Made by a program: the position numbers and the translations under genes. The notes beneath the pieces are model-generated. The model saw only the letters and a list, made by a program, of their open reading frames with translations. It was not told where the DNA came from and did no database searches. 64,000 nt of DNA from Bos javanicus (Eukaryota > Chordata > Mammalia > Artiodactyla > Bovidae), in the NCBI RefSeq assembly GCF_032452875.1, contig NC_083869.1:79664501-79728500 (forward strand), in the 5' to 3' direction. Each line of letters opens with the position of its first letter. Within the stretch, counting starts at the first letter, position 1. Positions 10,530 through 22,035 of the stretch are shown one piece after another.

Positions 10530-12364
10530 GGAATGTTAAAATGTTAAAATTTTAAAATAAAATAGAAAATTAAAAACTCCTCTTTCCCTTGGGCCAGAGC
10601 ATTGTGGTACCTTCCAGTGCCTGGAGGTGGTTAGATTGACTCAGTGAGACTGCTTCTTATGGATTAGTAGAAAGTTATGTTACTGAAAATTCTTTTGAAA
10701 ATTCTCTTAGACCACCCCTAAAATTATTCCCAACACACCAAACAACCAGCCCCCTCCCCCAATTTACTTATTATGTAGAACTAAATTGTTCTTCCTTTGA
10801 TTGACCATGAGATGAAATGGTCATGTTTAGGCACCAAGTTGAACAAAAACCACATTTTTTTTTTTTTTTAAACAGCAGAAACTCTCACTGCCCTCTGGGA
10901 GGAGGTATTTACACTATGCAAAGTGAGACAACAGAAGAATCCACAAGCCCATGTTCACTAACTGGTGCCACTCACATTCTCACTGAGTTCAGTGGTGGAA
11001 AGGATACAAGCCTGTGTTTGTAGATTTGAACAGAACATTCGAGAGGCCTGAGGCAAGCGCTCAGAGGGAGACCACATACCATATGTCTAAATATTTAGCC
11101 TTTATAAATCAAGTTAACAAACATTAAAATATGGGCTAGTCTCCTGCCTCAACAGCTAAGCTTTCACATGACCTAACTGGCCAGGTTTTAACTCCTCAAA
11201 GTCCTGCTGAAATATGCTGTCCTGGGGAGAGCATGACCTTCTGGGACCACTTCCCATCCTTCTTTCTTCTACCTCTGTGAGGGGCTGACCTGACGAGTGT
11301 GGCCCTGAGGCCTCTCCTCATGCCTGAAAATGTTTGCACTGATGGTTTCATCAGTGCTTGAGAGAGCAGACCTGGGGAAAAGGTCTGTACAGCCCTGAAA
11401 GTGGGCTTGAGGTCTTCTGGGCTGGGAATGCTGAAGCCCTGGGCTCTGGTGAGCACATGGCCTTGACTACCCAGACACCTCTCTCTGTAGGGAGGGCTAC
11501 AGTGGGAGGACTGCCAAAGGGAGCCTTTGGATTTCTTATCCCTCCTTCATTCTAGTCTCTGTAGTTTAATTTGTTTAATTAAATGTGTGTGTATAATAAT
11601 TCATCATCAATATAATTCCCTCACACCTTTGGGTTATGGCACTTGTGTGCTCACTGGTCCAAAGGGCAAGAGTCCCTCAAAGTGTGAGAAATCAGGGCTT
11701 TACAGAGCAGTGACACACAGGGTTGTCCATTAACTTTGGAAGAAGACGCTGTACTTAAATATTACTTTGTTGAACTATAATGTGGATGGTGAGAGGTTTA
11801 CATACAGATTCAAACTAATTTCCAGTGTTTGCTTTAAACTTCTGATGCAACCGTGAGGTACATTTAGAACGAAATCCAACAAAGAAGCTGACATCAGCTT
11901 CAACATGTGTATCAACAATATACAGGACTGGAGGACAGCAGCTCTGACAGAAGACAGTGTCATTAACTTTCCAAGCTTGCATGGCCACCAGTCATAGTCT
12001 TTATTATTTTATCAGTGCAGTCCAAGCTAGAGACACTATTCAATCTCACATTCCCAGGGTCCATTCCTTACAGACTGTGAAAATATCATAGATAAGATGG
12101 ACCATTAATGTTTGTATTAAAAGCTATTTCAACCATCTGAGATTATTATAGATTTAAAATATCCATATTTATGATATTTATATTAATGACATTGATGATA
12201 TAACTGGATTGAATGTATTGCACTTTTAAAGAAAAGCACCCACTGGATAATCTGCTAAGAAACTGAAAAACTGGCTAAACAACCTGACCAGGGCTCCACC
12301 TAGGAAAATATATGGAACCTAATGAAAGGTGTAGATGTCACCATATTCTTTTTGTTACCTCTGT

Positions 12365-12574
12365 GCATGCATGCTAAGTCACTTAAGTCACGTCCAACTC
12401 TTTGCGACCCTATGGACTGTAGCCAGCCAAGCTCCTCTGTCCATAGGATTCTCCAGGCAAGAATACTGGAGTGGGTTGCCATGGCCTTTTCCAGAGGATC
12501 TTTGAACCCATGTCTCTTATGTCTCCTGCATTGGCAGGCAGGTTCTTTACCACTGCACCATCTGGGAAGTCTCC
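12365..12574 (-). mobile_element. Bov-tA SINE
   Basis: Antisense, complete from gctaagtcacttaagtcacg to accatctgggaagtc. Overlapping open frames on both strands are SINE sequence. Confidence 0.93.
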
Positions 12575-12687
12575 AATAGAGTAGGACATTGCTGTTTATC
12601 TTGCTCATCTCTTAACAAACCGTAATCTATGATAATGTTGCACATGGAAAACTATGTGGAATAGAAAACAACTGCAATAATCCATTT

Positions 12688-12775
12688 GCTTAATGAGTAT
12701 TTGCTGAGTTCCTATCATGTGTTAGACCCTGGCCTAGATCCAGGGAAACAATAATAAGAGGGGAAACAATGGTAG
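12688..12775 (-). repeat. L2 LINE fragment
   Basis: Antisense L2 3' end, diverged (gtatttgctgagttcctatcatgtg, then agaccctggcctag). Confidence 0.6.
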
Positions 12776-13881
12776 AGTCATATGATAGAGAGACCTTAAT
12801 CACAGAATCATAGGAAATAAATGTAAAGCAACAACTAATTCTCAATCCATAAAATAAAGGGACTATATGGAAGATATTGCCCCAAAAAATATGTTTCTAG
12901 TGTTACTTGTGCACCAATCTTTGTCTTTAAAAAGCATTGCAACTACTTAAATTAGTTCAGAAGGCAATCGACTTCCTGTGAAAATGCTTGAGCCGGTTGG
13001 AGTGTGAGTGGTGGATCTGTGTTTGAGAACACTGAACCTTGAAAGAACATCTGTTTGGCTATTTTGTTAAATGAAACTCAAGTCAGCCAGGCTTTACTAA
13101 TAGCTTCTTTGTGCTTCATGACTTTCCACCACATAAACAAAATTACCTAACACCTCAGTCTGTGGCTAAAACTGTCATTTATCAGTTAAAGCCTACTGAC
13201 AGAACAAACTCAAGAGACTGCAATTTCAGCCTCCTTGTTCAAACAGTTTCTGCCATTTCAACAATCACTCTCAAGCCATATCTTAGGACCTCCAGGAAAG
13301 CCTGCTTCCTTCGAGTGTTTATTTTATAGAGATAGACTGAAGCTTTCACCAAGTTTGGCAACTTGCTAGATGATGGAATCTTATCTTCAGCATGATTATT
13401 CCAAGGAAAAAACAAAGGTGGGAGAAAGAACCAGTAATTGCAAACCTTGAATTTGTGACAGCATGTCAACAGATTCCTCATTCCAAAGCAAATCCTTTAA
13501 ATTAAATGCATTTTGAAAAATGACCCGATTCTCTGCTGCACTTCTGAAGATTATAGAATGTTTGTCAAAGGAGCTTCAGAGATTGTGTAGTCTAATGGTT
13601 CTAAAATCTTTTTTTAACCCTGGAACATGTTCTTAGAAGTAAATTTCCTACCTGGGCCCCTATCTGTAAAATACTTAAAATAGGACTGATTGATTGAAAT
13701 AGGGGTGGGAAGTCCAGAGCTCCACCATTCACCAAACCAAAACTAAAGAGGGACTCCACTGGTCTTCCTAGCGGTCTAGGGACAGCATGTGTCTAGTGCA
13801 ACTTCCTTCTTTCACCCCGTGCTCCTGCCAGGAGCCCCTGCACCTCCCGACAGGTCACTTCTTCCCAGATGATCTCAGAGT

Positions 13882-13900
13882 CAGATGCCAGGGGGCGCTG
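13882..13900 (+). promoter_or_regulatory. candidate CTCF site
   Basis: The 13-mer CCAGGGGGCGCTG at 13888-13900 equals the 3' two thirds of the CTCF core consensus. The upstream CCA of the consensus is not matched (GAT instead). It lies in non-repeat sequence of intron 13. This is a motif match only. Confidence 0.45.
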
Positions 13901-14289
13901 AAGTTCTAAAGAGGTTTGGATTGGCAGTCTTGAGGAAACTGTCATGGTATGTTCTCAATCATTTAATGAGTATTCAGTCTAACCTCTCTAAAGTAGGAGA
14001 GGAGGACCAGGTTGGGGAAGTTGTAAGGCAGCAGGCATTGAGAGTAGACATGCAAGCCTATAAAAGGGGTGTATATACATAGTGGTCTGAGGTTTCATGG
14101 ACCTGGAGCCAGAAGAGGAACATGCTCAGTGGCCCTTAAAGGGAATATTTCCAGCAGAGCACCTGGCAGAGAAGGGATGTTAGGGATTCATAGTTTATCC
14201 TAAGCCAGGAACCACATTTAGAGTCATTTCCGCACCTGTTACAGAGGGGGCAGCCTGGCGGGCTGGTCAAGAAGCCCATGGCAGACAGG

Positions 14290-14450
14290 TGCACAGTGCA
14301 TTGCAGTTGACTCTCACACACTTCATCCTGTTTGGTCCTCACAACAACCCTATGAATTGCAGATGAACATGAAACCATTTTATAGTTAAGGAGATTGGGA
14401 GTTAGTGAGGTAAAGTGGCTGGTGCAAGGTCAGCTGCCTGTAAGAGGCAG
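14290..14450 (-). repeat. MIR SINE
   Basis: Antisense MIR: cctcacaacaaccctatgaa, then ccattttatagttaagga, then gtaaagtggctggtgcaaggtc. Confidence 0.75.
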
Positions 14451-14689
14451 GGCCATCAGCAGTGCTGGTTCCTCTACTGTACCAATGTGCACAGGAGATA
14501 CAGCAGCAGCGAGAGTTTTCTTGGGAAGCATGATTTTAAATTCTTCTAAACTTTGTAAGGATTCTGGTGCGAGGTAGCTACATGATTTCTGAGCAGGTGG
14601 GTAAAGTGAGGAAAACAGTAGCTTAAACAGAGGAAAGAATGAGATGCTCCCCACAAACCTGCAGAGATCTTATAGGAATCCCAGCAAAT

Positions 14690-15045
14690 TGGGTGTGTGT
14701 ATGTGTGTGTGTGTGATGAGATAAAGGAGTCAAAGTAGAGTGACAACCATCATGGCCTCTGTGTGTGTGTGTGATGAGATAAAGAGGTCAAATCAGAGTG
14801 ACATCATAGTGTGTGTGTGTGTGTGTGATGATATAAAGAGATCAAAGCAGAGTGACAACCATCATGGCCTCTATATATGTGTGTGTGTGATAAGAGGTCA
14901 AAGTGGAGTGACAACCATCATGGTCTCTGTGCATGTGGGTGGATGGGTGTGTGTGTGTGGGTGGGTGGGTGTGTGTGGGTGGGTGGGTAGGTGTGATGAC
15001 CTAAAGAGGTCAAAGCAAATGTCAACCATCACAGCCTCTCCCAGG
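14690..15045. repeat. TG-linked minisatellite, about five copies
   Basis: Five copies of a roughly 58-bp unit begin at 14715, 14773, 14827, 14889 and 14995. Each has a (TG)n or (GGGT)n head, then gat(g)a, aaagaggtcaaag and gtgacaaccatcatggcctct, with variation. The last spacer is expanded to about 106 bp by ggtgggtg repeats. A 142-codon plus-strand frame across it is a repeat artefact. Confidence 0.9.
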
Positions 15046-15064
15046 GAAGGTGTGCCCCACCAGA

Positions 15065-15275
15065 GGCAGGGTGGCACAGTGACCAAAAGCATGGACCCAG
15101 GAGCCAGATTGCTGAGGTTTGAATCTAAGCCCGAGTGCTCAGTGCCTCAGTTTCCCTGGCCAAAATAAGTATGACACTAATGGTCTCTACTTCCTGGCAC
15201 AGTTGAGAGAGTTACATCAGTCAGTGCCAGCAAAGCTATTAGACAGTGCGATACAGAGTAAATGCCACACAAGGA
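15065..15275 (+). repeat. MIR SINE
   Basis: Sense MIR: gtgaccaaaagcatggaccc, then ggagccagattgctgaggtttgaat, then cagtgcctcagtttcc. Confidence 0.8.
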
Positions 15276-16781
15276 TTTGTCAAGTAAGTCCTTATCAGGC
15301 TATGAACTCCTGCTGCAGGTACATAGATAAGCGATAAGCAACAGCTACTGTTTGAAATTTGAAAATGAGGTTATAACATCCTGGCTTCCCGTTCTCCCTA
15401 AATTTTGGTTACTGCAATTCCTGGCCCCATGACTTTGTGAATTCCACTTAATCACCAGATCCTCCCCCACTCTTTCCTAACTTTCCTTTTGTCACCCCTA
15501 AGTTTGGCCAAGCTCCTGATTCCCATCTCATCTTTCTGAGTCCACTGCATATATTGTGTGACTTTTCAATGGTTCCTATAGCACATAAAACAGCATTCAA
15601 GTCTATGGTTTGTTTTGAACGTACCAAGGAGTCATATTAAAATTCTGTCAACAGGGGGAGCTCAAAGAACAGCTTAAAATAAAATTATCCAGTTCCAGCA
15701 AACTTGGGGGAAAAAAAAGAAAATCATTCTGCTATAACTGCATGATTTTGTTATTAATCAGAAAATGAGAGGAAATAAATTCAAAATGAGATAAATAGGC
15801 AGTGTTAATGAGACATTGTTTTTCTATAGTGGAAGCTGATTTACTTAGATCTCTGTCTCTAGAGAAATTCAAGTAGATTCTGATTTTACATTCACAAAGA
15901 TGACAAAGTACTGAAGAATTCAGCTACTTAATTTATTCCCACTTGGTTTGTCTTCCTTAAGAAGAGTTTAGAAGCATTGTGCTTAGTCTATTCAGACTTA
16001 AGAAATACTATTCAGAGAGGTCACTGCATGAAATGCTGTTTGCAACTTTGGTGAAAATTCCAAGATTTGTGAAACAGACTTTTATTTATAATATGCTAAT
16101 GTTTTAATTAGGAAGTTTGGAAAACCTTTATGGATTTCTATAAGGTGGGAAGAATAACCCCTATTTGTTTGGTTTACTAGAATATTCTTAAACTCAAAAG
16201 CTTTGTTCCTGTTGTATCTGGGCTGAGAAACCTGTTTGACAGTCTGCTGTAAGCCAAGGTTGTACCTTGGGAAGAAAGCTTAGCTCATCCTTGGTGGAGC
16301 AGTGATATCTGGCAAAAGAACTTTAAGACATGGGTAAGATAATGAAGAATTCTTGGAAGGGAAAAATGTAGAGCATGAAAACTGTTGTGATGGATCTTTG
16401 TGGTTTTGTGGAGTGGGCTAGATTGACTAATCGAATGCTGGATTTATAAAGTGTATTTTCTTCCAAATAATTTGAAGAAATTTCTCATAGAGCTGTAACA
16501 CTAAAGCCAGGAGATTTAATTCATACCAACCACACCACAATAAGCTTCATTGCTTTCTAACTGCATCATGTAGGTGGTCTTACACATGCAGTTTCTCTGA
16601 GCATGGAGCATTGGGCATTATGACTCTGATCTCTTAGAGGAAAAAAAATGCAATATTTCTCTATCAGATCATTTGCCAAGGGTCATATTTTCAGTTACTG
16701 TAACTGAAACTGTAAACATATTTACAGTTACTGGACTCAAGCCCAGGTTTTCTAATTCCAAATACGTAGGGCATAGAGAAA

Positions 16782-17055
16782 TGCCCTAGTATCTGCCAAG
16801 TCGCTTCAGTCGTGTCCAATTCTATGCCACCCCATGGACGGCAGCCCAGCGGGCTCCCCCGTCCTGGGGATTCTCCAGGCAAGAACACTGGAGTGGGTTG
16901 CCATTTCCTTCTCCATGCATGAATGTGAAAAATGAAAGTGAAGTCGCTCATGCCCCACTCTTAGCGACCACATGGACTGCAGCCTACCAGGCTCCTCTGT
17001 CCATGGGATTTTCCAGGCAAGAGTACTGGAGTGGGTTGCCATTGCCCTAGTATCT
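16782..17055 (-). mobile_element. Bov-A2 SINE with 13-bp target-site duplication
   Basis: Complete antisense Bov-A2 dimer bounded by a perfect direct repeat, tgccctagtatct, at 16782-16794 and 17043-17055. The intact duplication suggests a fairly recent insertion. Confidence 0.95.
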
Positions 17056-17389
17056 AGGTCAACTAAATAGATGATTCCCAAAGCCACTTCCAATTCAGGA
17101 TTTGGCAACTCTATTATTTACTGACAAACTCGAACACCTGGGCTGCATCAGTTTGTTCTTTTAATCGATTCATCCACTGAAGTGCCAACCTTAGATATAC
17201 GAGTAAAATAATTGATACCATAAAGTAATAGAACTATTTTCCACTTATGATTTTCACATACTGGGTCATGATGTTCAAAGACTTACCTCTTACCTGTGGA
17301 AAATGAGTGACGTTATGATATTCTATAATAATGAACTGACTACAGAAATTACAGCAATACGATGCAACCAGTTTAAATCATGTCCTCCA

Positions 17390-17620
17390 AGAGTAAGTTT
17401 ATGGAAAACTGTTCACTTCACATTGCTATGTGATGAAAAGCAAGTTATGAAAAATTGTGTGTATATATACATTTAAAGTAATGTATACATATAAAGTCTA
17501 GAATGATGTGAACCAAAACATTAATAGTTGTTTTCTTAGGAGGATGTTATATGCAATTTCTATGCTCTTCTTTTTAAAACAAAATTTCTTATACAGTTGG
17601 CAATTATCAAGTTTTACATT
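17390..17620 (+). mobile_element. possible old L1 3' fragment
   Basis: An AT-rich stretch with the general look of an old L1 3' UTR (accaaaacattaatagttg, then ttcttaggagg). The match is weak. Confidence 0.35.
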
Positions 17621-17772
17621 TGTAATTAGAGAAACATGAATTTGATTTTATATAAAAATATAAAGGGCAGTTTAAGAGCTTTTGCCTTTTCATATTGTTC
17701 ATGAGCTTTGTAAAAATAAGACATTATAAGATTATTTCCTAGAAAAATTCCTTCGGAGAAAACATTTCCTAC

Positions 17773-17817
17773 CTCATTTCCTTTGTTTCCAGCACTAGAC
17801 TTCATTTCCTTTGGCTG
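17773..17817 (-). CDS. STAT4: STAT4 exon 13 (DNA-binding domain loop)
   Basis: A 45-nt exon of 15 codons, QPKEMKSSAGNKGNE, matching human residues 403-417, where human has Gly for the Asn. It codes a flexible loop of the DNA-binding domain. The acceptor is TTTCACAG|CAG and the donor is GAG|GTAGGA. Both ends are in phase 0, so skipping would keep the frame. It is short enough for ORF-based scans to miss. Confidence 0.95.
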
Positions 17818-18367
17818 CTGTGAAAGAGGAAACAACAATGTTTGGATGGAGAAGCATTATCTGCTAAATACCAAGTTGGTTGTACCTATTATAGCGGTTT
17901 TCTCAGTCAGAATTTTGACTTCTAGAACAGTAAGCTAGATGTCTTCTAACACACTGAAACCTAACATAGCTGCCCAGATTCAACAGAAAGTTTCCTGTTT
18001 CATCTCATGGGACGCCACTTGAGGAAGTTTCATTGAGATAAGGGAGCAAGCTGGTATAAGACTGTTTTTCAGCCACATTTTGAAAGAGGAAATCATATTG
18101 CGATGTTTTAGAATATATTCAGCACTCCTCTGTACCTGGAAAGTATCATCTGAGCTAAGCCATGACAATTCTCAATGCCTATGAAATCACGTCTAACACA
18201 CAGGCCTGGGGAAATAGACACGGGCCAGTATGCACATGGCATGGTGAGCTACTAAATGCCATGAGAGAAGACACAAAATGTTCATGACATAGACTACTCA
18301 GTGGGAAAATAGGATGGAAAAATAATTAATGTGTACAATCTGATCCACTTAAAAAAAGAATATAAAA

Positions 18368-18395
18368 GTACATATATATATATATTATATAGTGA
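18368..18395. repeat. (TA)n microsatellite
   Basis: TA run directly next to the 3' end of the Bov-tA at 18396-18602. Confidence 0.85.
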
Positions 18396-18602
18396 AAGTG
18401 TTAGTTGCTCAGTCGTGTCTGATTCTTTGTGACTCCATGGACTGTGGCCTGCCAGGCTCTTCTGTCCTTGGAATTCTCCAGGCAAGAATACTGGAGTGGG
18501 TAAGCCATTCCCTTCTCCAGAGGATCTTCCTGACCCAGGGATCAAACCCAGGTCTCCTGCACTGCAGGCAGATTCTTTACTGTCTGAGCCACCAGGGAAG
18601 CT
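18396..18602 (-). mobile_element. Bov-tA SINE
   Basis: Antisense, complete from gtgaaagtgttagttgctcag to gagccaccagggaagc. It sits between two TA-rich runs, probably an AT-rich target that was duplicated. Confidence 0.95.
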
Positions 18603-18603
18603 C

Positions 18604-18650
18604 TCTATATATGTATACACACACATATACATATATATATATATATATAT
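18604..18650. repeat. TA/CA microsatellite
   Basis: Compound run with tatatatg, cacacaca and (AT)n. Confidence 0.85.
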
Positions 18651-18780
18651 GAATGAAAATGTAAAAATAAGGATGTCAATAGTGTTATGTCAAGGTGTTG
18701 GGATCATATAGGTGGTTTTTAATTTTTAAAATTTTGCTTTGCTGATTTTCCATATTTACTTTGGTATTAAAAAGTGATGA

Positions 18781-19081
18781 AAGGTATTATATACTACTAC
18801 TACTACTAAGTCACTTCAGTCGTGTCCAACTCTGTGTGACCCCATAGACGGCAGCCCACCAGGCTCCCCCGTCCCTGGGATTCTCCAGGCAAGAACACTG
18901 GAGTGGGTTGCCATTTCCTTCTCCAATGTATGAATGTGAAAAGTGAAAGTGAAGTCGCTCAGTTGTATCCAACTCTTAGAGACCCCATGGACTGCAGCCT
19001 ACCAGGCTCCTCCGTCCATGGGATTTTCCAGGCAAAAGTACTGGAGTAGGGTGCCACTGCCTTCTCCGAAGGTATTATATA
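18781..19081 (-). mobile_element. Bov-A2 SINE with 13-bp target-site duplication
   Basis: Complete antisense dimer with an (ACT)n start. It is bounded by perfect copies of aaggtattatata at 18781-18793 and 19069-19081. Confidence 0.95.
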
Positions 19082-19833
19082 AAAGGTAATGTATGTGAAA
19101 ATGCTTTGCAACTAGAAAAGCATCATGAAAACTAAAGTTTTGTTATTTTATATTTTATCCTTCCTGGAATACAGACTCGACCACTTTTTGGTATGTTTCT
19201 TGTCCTTCCTTTTTCAATTGACTCTTTTGGGAGACAGGTATCTCTAAATTAAGAGCCTTTTATGGCTTCATTTATTAGCAAACATTGGCCATTATTAAAG
19301 TTTCTTGAGAATAGGAATTGAACTGAAGCAAAAAGAGTGCTAGTTATAAGAATGTATATGTATGATCACTCATCATTACATTTAATTGATTTAGCAGTCT
19401 CATACAGAGGGATTCAAGGATTCACACAAAAACAAAATAAAAATTGAACACCAGTATAAATTTTGTATGCAGCTATCTTTCTGTTAACATAAATTTTATC
19501 TTTTAGAAAGTAAACCTTTTGAGGCTGCTTCACTGGTGTCCCAACATTCAGGTGAGGTACCTTCTCAATGCTAATAAGCCAGGTGAGTAACATGTTTTTG
19601 GCTAGACAGCAATAGGGTATTTGGGAATCTAAGAACTATGCAAAGAATTAGAAAGGAAGCAGGAAGAGAACTCTAGGTTAAGAGGAAGTGGTAAAAACAA
19701 GAACAGGATGAGGCTGGGTCAGAAGCTTTCTAGAAATGCCAAGGCCAACTGTGTGCATCTCACACCTAAAACCATCCTATTTCCCCAAGCCAATCCTCCT
19801 AAAATGACAGAGATTTTAGCCAGACCTGCCATT

Positions 19834-20069
19834 GTATGCTAAGTCGCTTCAGTCGTGTCCGACTCTGTGTGACCCCATAGACAGCAGCCCGCCAGTCTCC
19901 CCCGTCCCTGGGATTCTCCAGGCAAGAACACTGGAGTGGGTTGCCATTTCCTTCTCCAATGCATGAAAGTGAAAGTGAAGTCGCTCAGTCATGTCCAACC
20001 CTCAGCGACCCCATGGACTGCAGCCCACCAGGCTCCTCCGTCCATGGGATTTTCCAGGCAGGAGTACTT
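19834..20069 (-). mobile_element. Bov-A2 SINE, truncated
   Basis: Antisense dimer from gctaagtcgcttcagtcgtg. The second unit stops at ggcaggagtactt, short of the usual end. Confidence 0.93.
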
Positions 20070-20441
20070 GTTATTGGGTATCAGTTGGGGAGATTTTAAA
20101 AATGAAGCCAGGAATGCTTATCTACTTTAAGACATATTATCTCTGTCATCATGACCAAAATATTTTGACATATATTTGTTTGACATTTATTTAATTAAGT
20201 CATATATTTAGGTACAACATCACCATTGTTAGGAAATCAGACCTTCTGAGTTAAGGTTCAATTTTTTTTTTTACCACTTTTAATTCTTCAAAGATGGCAT
20301 GTTTTATTTTTCAGTACGATCCTTAATTCACATAAGAAACACTAAAGAACAAAACACATTAAATTATAAGCTCTATTAGTTTAGATGTGTCTGATTTGGA
20401 GGGGTGGGGGGGAACTTGGGTCATTTCACTGCTTAACTCAC

Positions 20442-20535
20442 CAAATGTCGAAATTCTACAGAGAGACTCCCGTTGGAAGATTCTTCAATGGACATGGCTT
20501 TGACGTGAGTTCCACAAAGTACGAATCTTCGATTG
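20442..20535 (-). CDS. STAT4: STAT4 exon 12 (DNA-binding domain)
   Basis: This 94-nt exon begins with a C that completes a split codon, then encodes 31 codons, NRRFVLCGTHVKAMSIEE then SSNGSLSVEFRHL, equal to human residues 372-402. It holds a central strand of the DNA-binding domain; EESSNGSL and EFRHL are family landmarks. The acceptor is TTTCCTCTCTAG|C and the donor is TTG|GTGAGT. An in-frame TAA lies just upstream of the acceptor (20548-20550), so no longer in-frame version can start much earlier. With exon 11 it is predicted to be six residues shorter than the human joint. Confidence 0.94.
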
Positions 20536-20945
20536 CTAGAGAGGAAATCTTAGCTATTTACAATGGTCTCAGGTAAAAATGTATTTATGGGAACAACAAA
20601 AAAATTCTAAAGTAAATGTCTTACCTTAGAGTTGAAGCATTCCTGTAAAACCAAGAAGATTCTTTAAAATGAGTTAAGAGATCTAAAAAAAGACTTTTCT
20701 ATGCTACTTTAGAGGATGAGGATAGTATATAAAATTTCATTTCATGTCTTTATAGTAAAATTTATAAAGTCAGTCTTCATCAGAGTTCTGTTAAATGTTT
20801 GAACTTTAAAGTCAAATATTGAAGTACATTGATATATAATGTTAGAGAAGTAAATTTAAAAGTTAAAAATTATTCTATAAAATAAGGACAATTCTTCTTA
20901 AAAAGTCTTACAATTTCATGTTTCAAAATGAAATTAGAAACTTAC
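20536..20945 (-). other. STAT4: STAT4 intron 11
   Basis: Short intron of 410 nt, AT-rich, with no recognised repeat. Confidence 0.9.
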
Positions 20946-21005
20946 TTGTCAATTGATGCTTTCACCTTTACCTGATAATTTAGTTCTGGTAATTTTATTA
21001 GCAGT
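20946..21005 (-). CDS. STAT4: STAT4 exon 11 (DNA-binding domain)
   Basis: This 60-nt exon completes an Arg codon, then encodes LLIKLPELNYQVKVKASID and two bases (AA) of the next codon, about human residues 345-364. The acceptor is TTTTTCCAG|A and the donor is a strong GACAA|GTAAGT. Continuing past it gives GAC AAG TAA, an immediate stop, so this donor must be used. From memory human continues with KNVSTLS before NRRF, so this exon appears to end 18 nt earlier than the human coding segment. Confidence 0.93.
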
Positions 21006-21689
21006 CTGGAAAAAATACATAAAGAATTAAAGATAAAAATTTTCATGGCTAAAAGCCTTTTTATATTTAAAGATTTAAATATATTTATGCCAAATATATA
21101 TAAATCAAGCTCACATTATTTCCAGTCTTATGTTAGTGTGTTTTAAAAATGTCAATTCCTCTTTACTTTGCCGTTTTACTAATATTGACATCACCTGCTT
21201 AATAGAACACATATTTGGAAAGTATTTCCATATTGCTTTAGTTGATGTATGTTGGATAATGCATTGGCTAGATCAGAAAAATAGCTATATATTTTGGCTA
21301 ATGCCTAAATTTGGGTTAGACATATAAATAAAAGAAAAAACTTTTGTAAATCTATTTATGTGGATTCATTTAATTCTCATATTATAAAAAAATTGTAAGC
21401 TTAGTAAAACTAAATGTTTTGATAACTGTTTTATGGTAAAATACTGAGAAAGACTAGGATGCTGATAGAATATGGAAAATTCCACTTCAAATGCATTTGC
21501 AGACTTTAAAGATATTACATGTAAGTGACAGCAAAAATTTATAACTGAAAAAGACCTAACTTCACACAAATAAATGATTAAAGGTCAAAATAACAATTCC
21601 TTGAATTCCTTCAGGTGTCTCCTTAGCTTTCCCCAAATTTTCTAAGCTATACCTTCTGACATAACCTCTCTGCAGGTTCAGTTCAGCTT

Positions 21690-21830
21690 CAGAGGTATTC
21701 ATTCTGTCATTCACTCACTCATTCATTTACATATACACTCATCCCAAACATTGTTTATTCACTCAGCTGCATTGAGCTTCTTATATAAGCCCAGTACAGC
21801 CCCAGACAGTGGGAAACTGGCATAATGAAG
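21690..21830 (-). repeat. L2 LINE fragment
   Basis: Diverged antisense L2 3' end: repeated ttcattc/cactcattcattt, then ttgtttattcactcagctgcattgag. Confidence 0.5.
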
Positions 21831-22035
21831 ATTAAGGAAGGAGCAGAGTAGACATGGTGATAAATCAAAGGAAGAAGTCCAGCTAAACAGATGAAATTTA
21901 AAGAATGGTGATAAGCAACTGATTGACATTAGAGAAATATAATCGTAGATAACAAACAACCCAAACAAAACAAAAAGAACGTATCAAGGTTTCTTAAAAA
22001 TCCTGCCAGAATTGGTTTTGGGGTTTGGGATATGA

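Larger units (their letters stand above)
8186..17772 (-). other. STAT4: STAT4 intron 13
   Basis: Intron of 9587 nt, the second longest here, with many SINEs, two MIRs, an L1 3' UTR, a TG-linked minisatellite and a candidate CTCF site. No exon is seen. Stretches with nothing recognised: 8455-9405, 9690-10315, 10550-12360, 12780-13880 and 15280-16780. Confidence 0.85.
18300..18780 (+). mobile_element. possible L1 3' fragment split by a Bov-tA
   Basis: Text on both sides of the SINE (aatgtgtacaatctgatccac before; gaaaatgtaaaaataagg and ggtggtttttaatttttaaa after) reads like one old L1 3' UTR. Confidence 0.45.
17818..20441 (-). other. STAT4: STAT4 intron 12
   Basis: Intron of 2624 nt dominated by three SINEs and TA/CA microsatellites. 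The stretches 17818-18300, 19085-19830 and 20070-20441 show nothing firm. Confidence 0.85.

Noticed and set aside
11196..11456. 86-codon minus-strand open frame on the gene strand in intron 13
   Set aside because: No similarity to STAT4 or to any family I recognise, and the surrounding exons 13 and 14 join in frame without it.
12300..12608. Open frames of 85-102 codons on both strands
   Set aside because: They are translations of a Bov-tA SINE. Similar frames recur at every Bov-tA and Bov-A2 copy (for example 18392-18652, 44316-44603, 44889-45233).
14740..15168. 142-codon plus-strand open frame with repeated VCVCD and KRS segments
   Set aside because: It is a direct translation of the TG-linked minisatellite and part of a MIR. 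The repeats in the protein come from the DNA periodicity.
15649..15663. Second CTCF-like motif (aacagggggagctc)
   Set aside because: The core GGC is GGA and the upstream bases do not match. Too weak to call.
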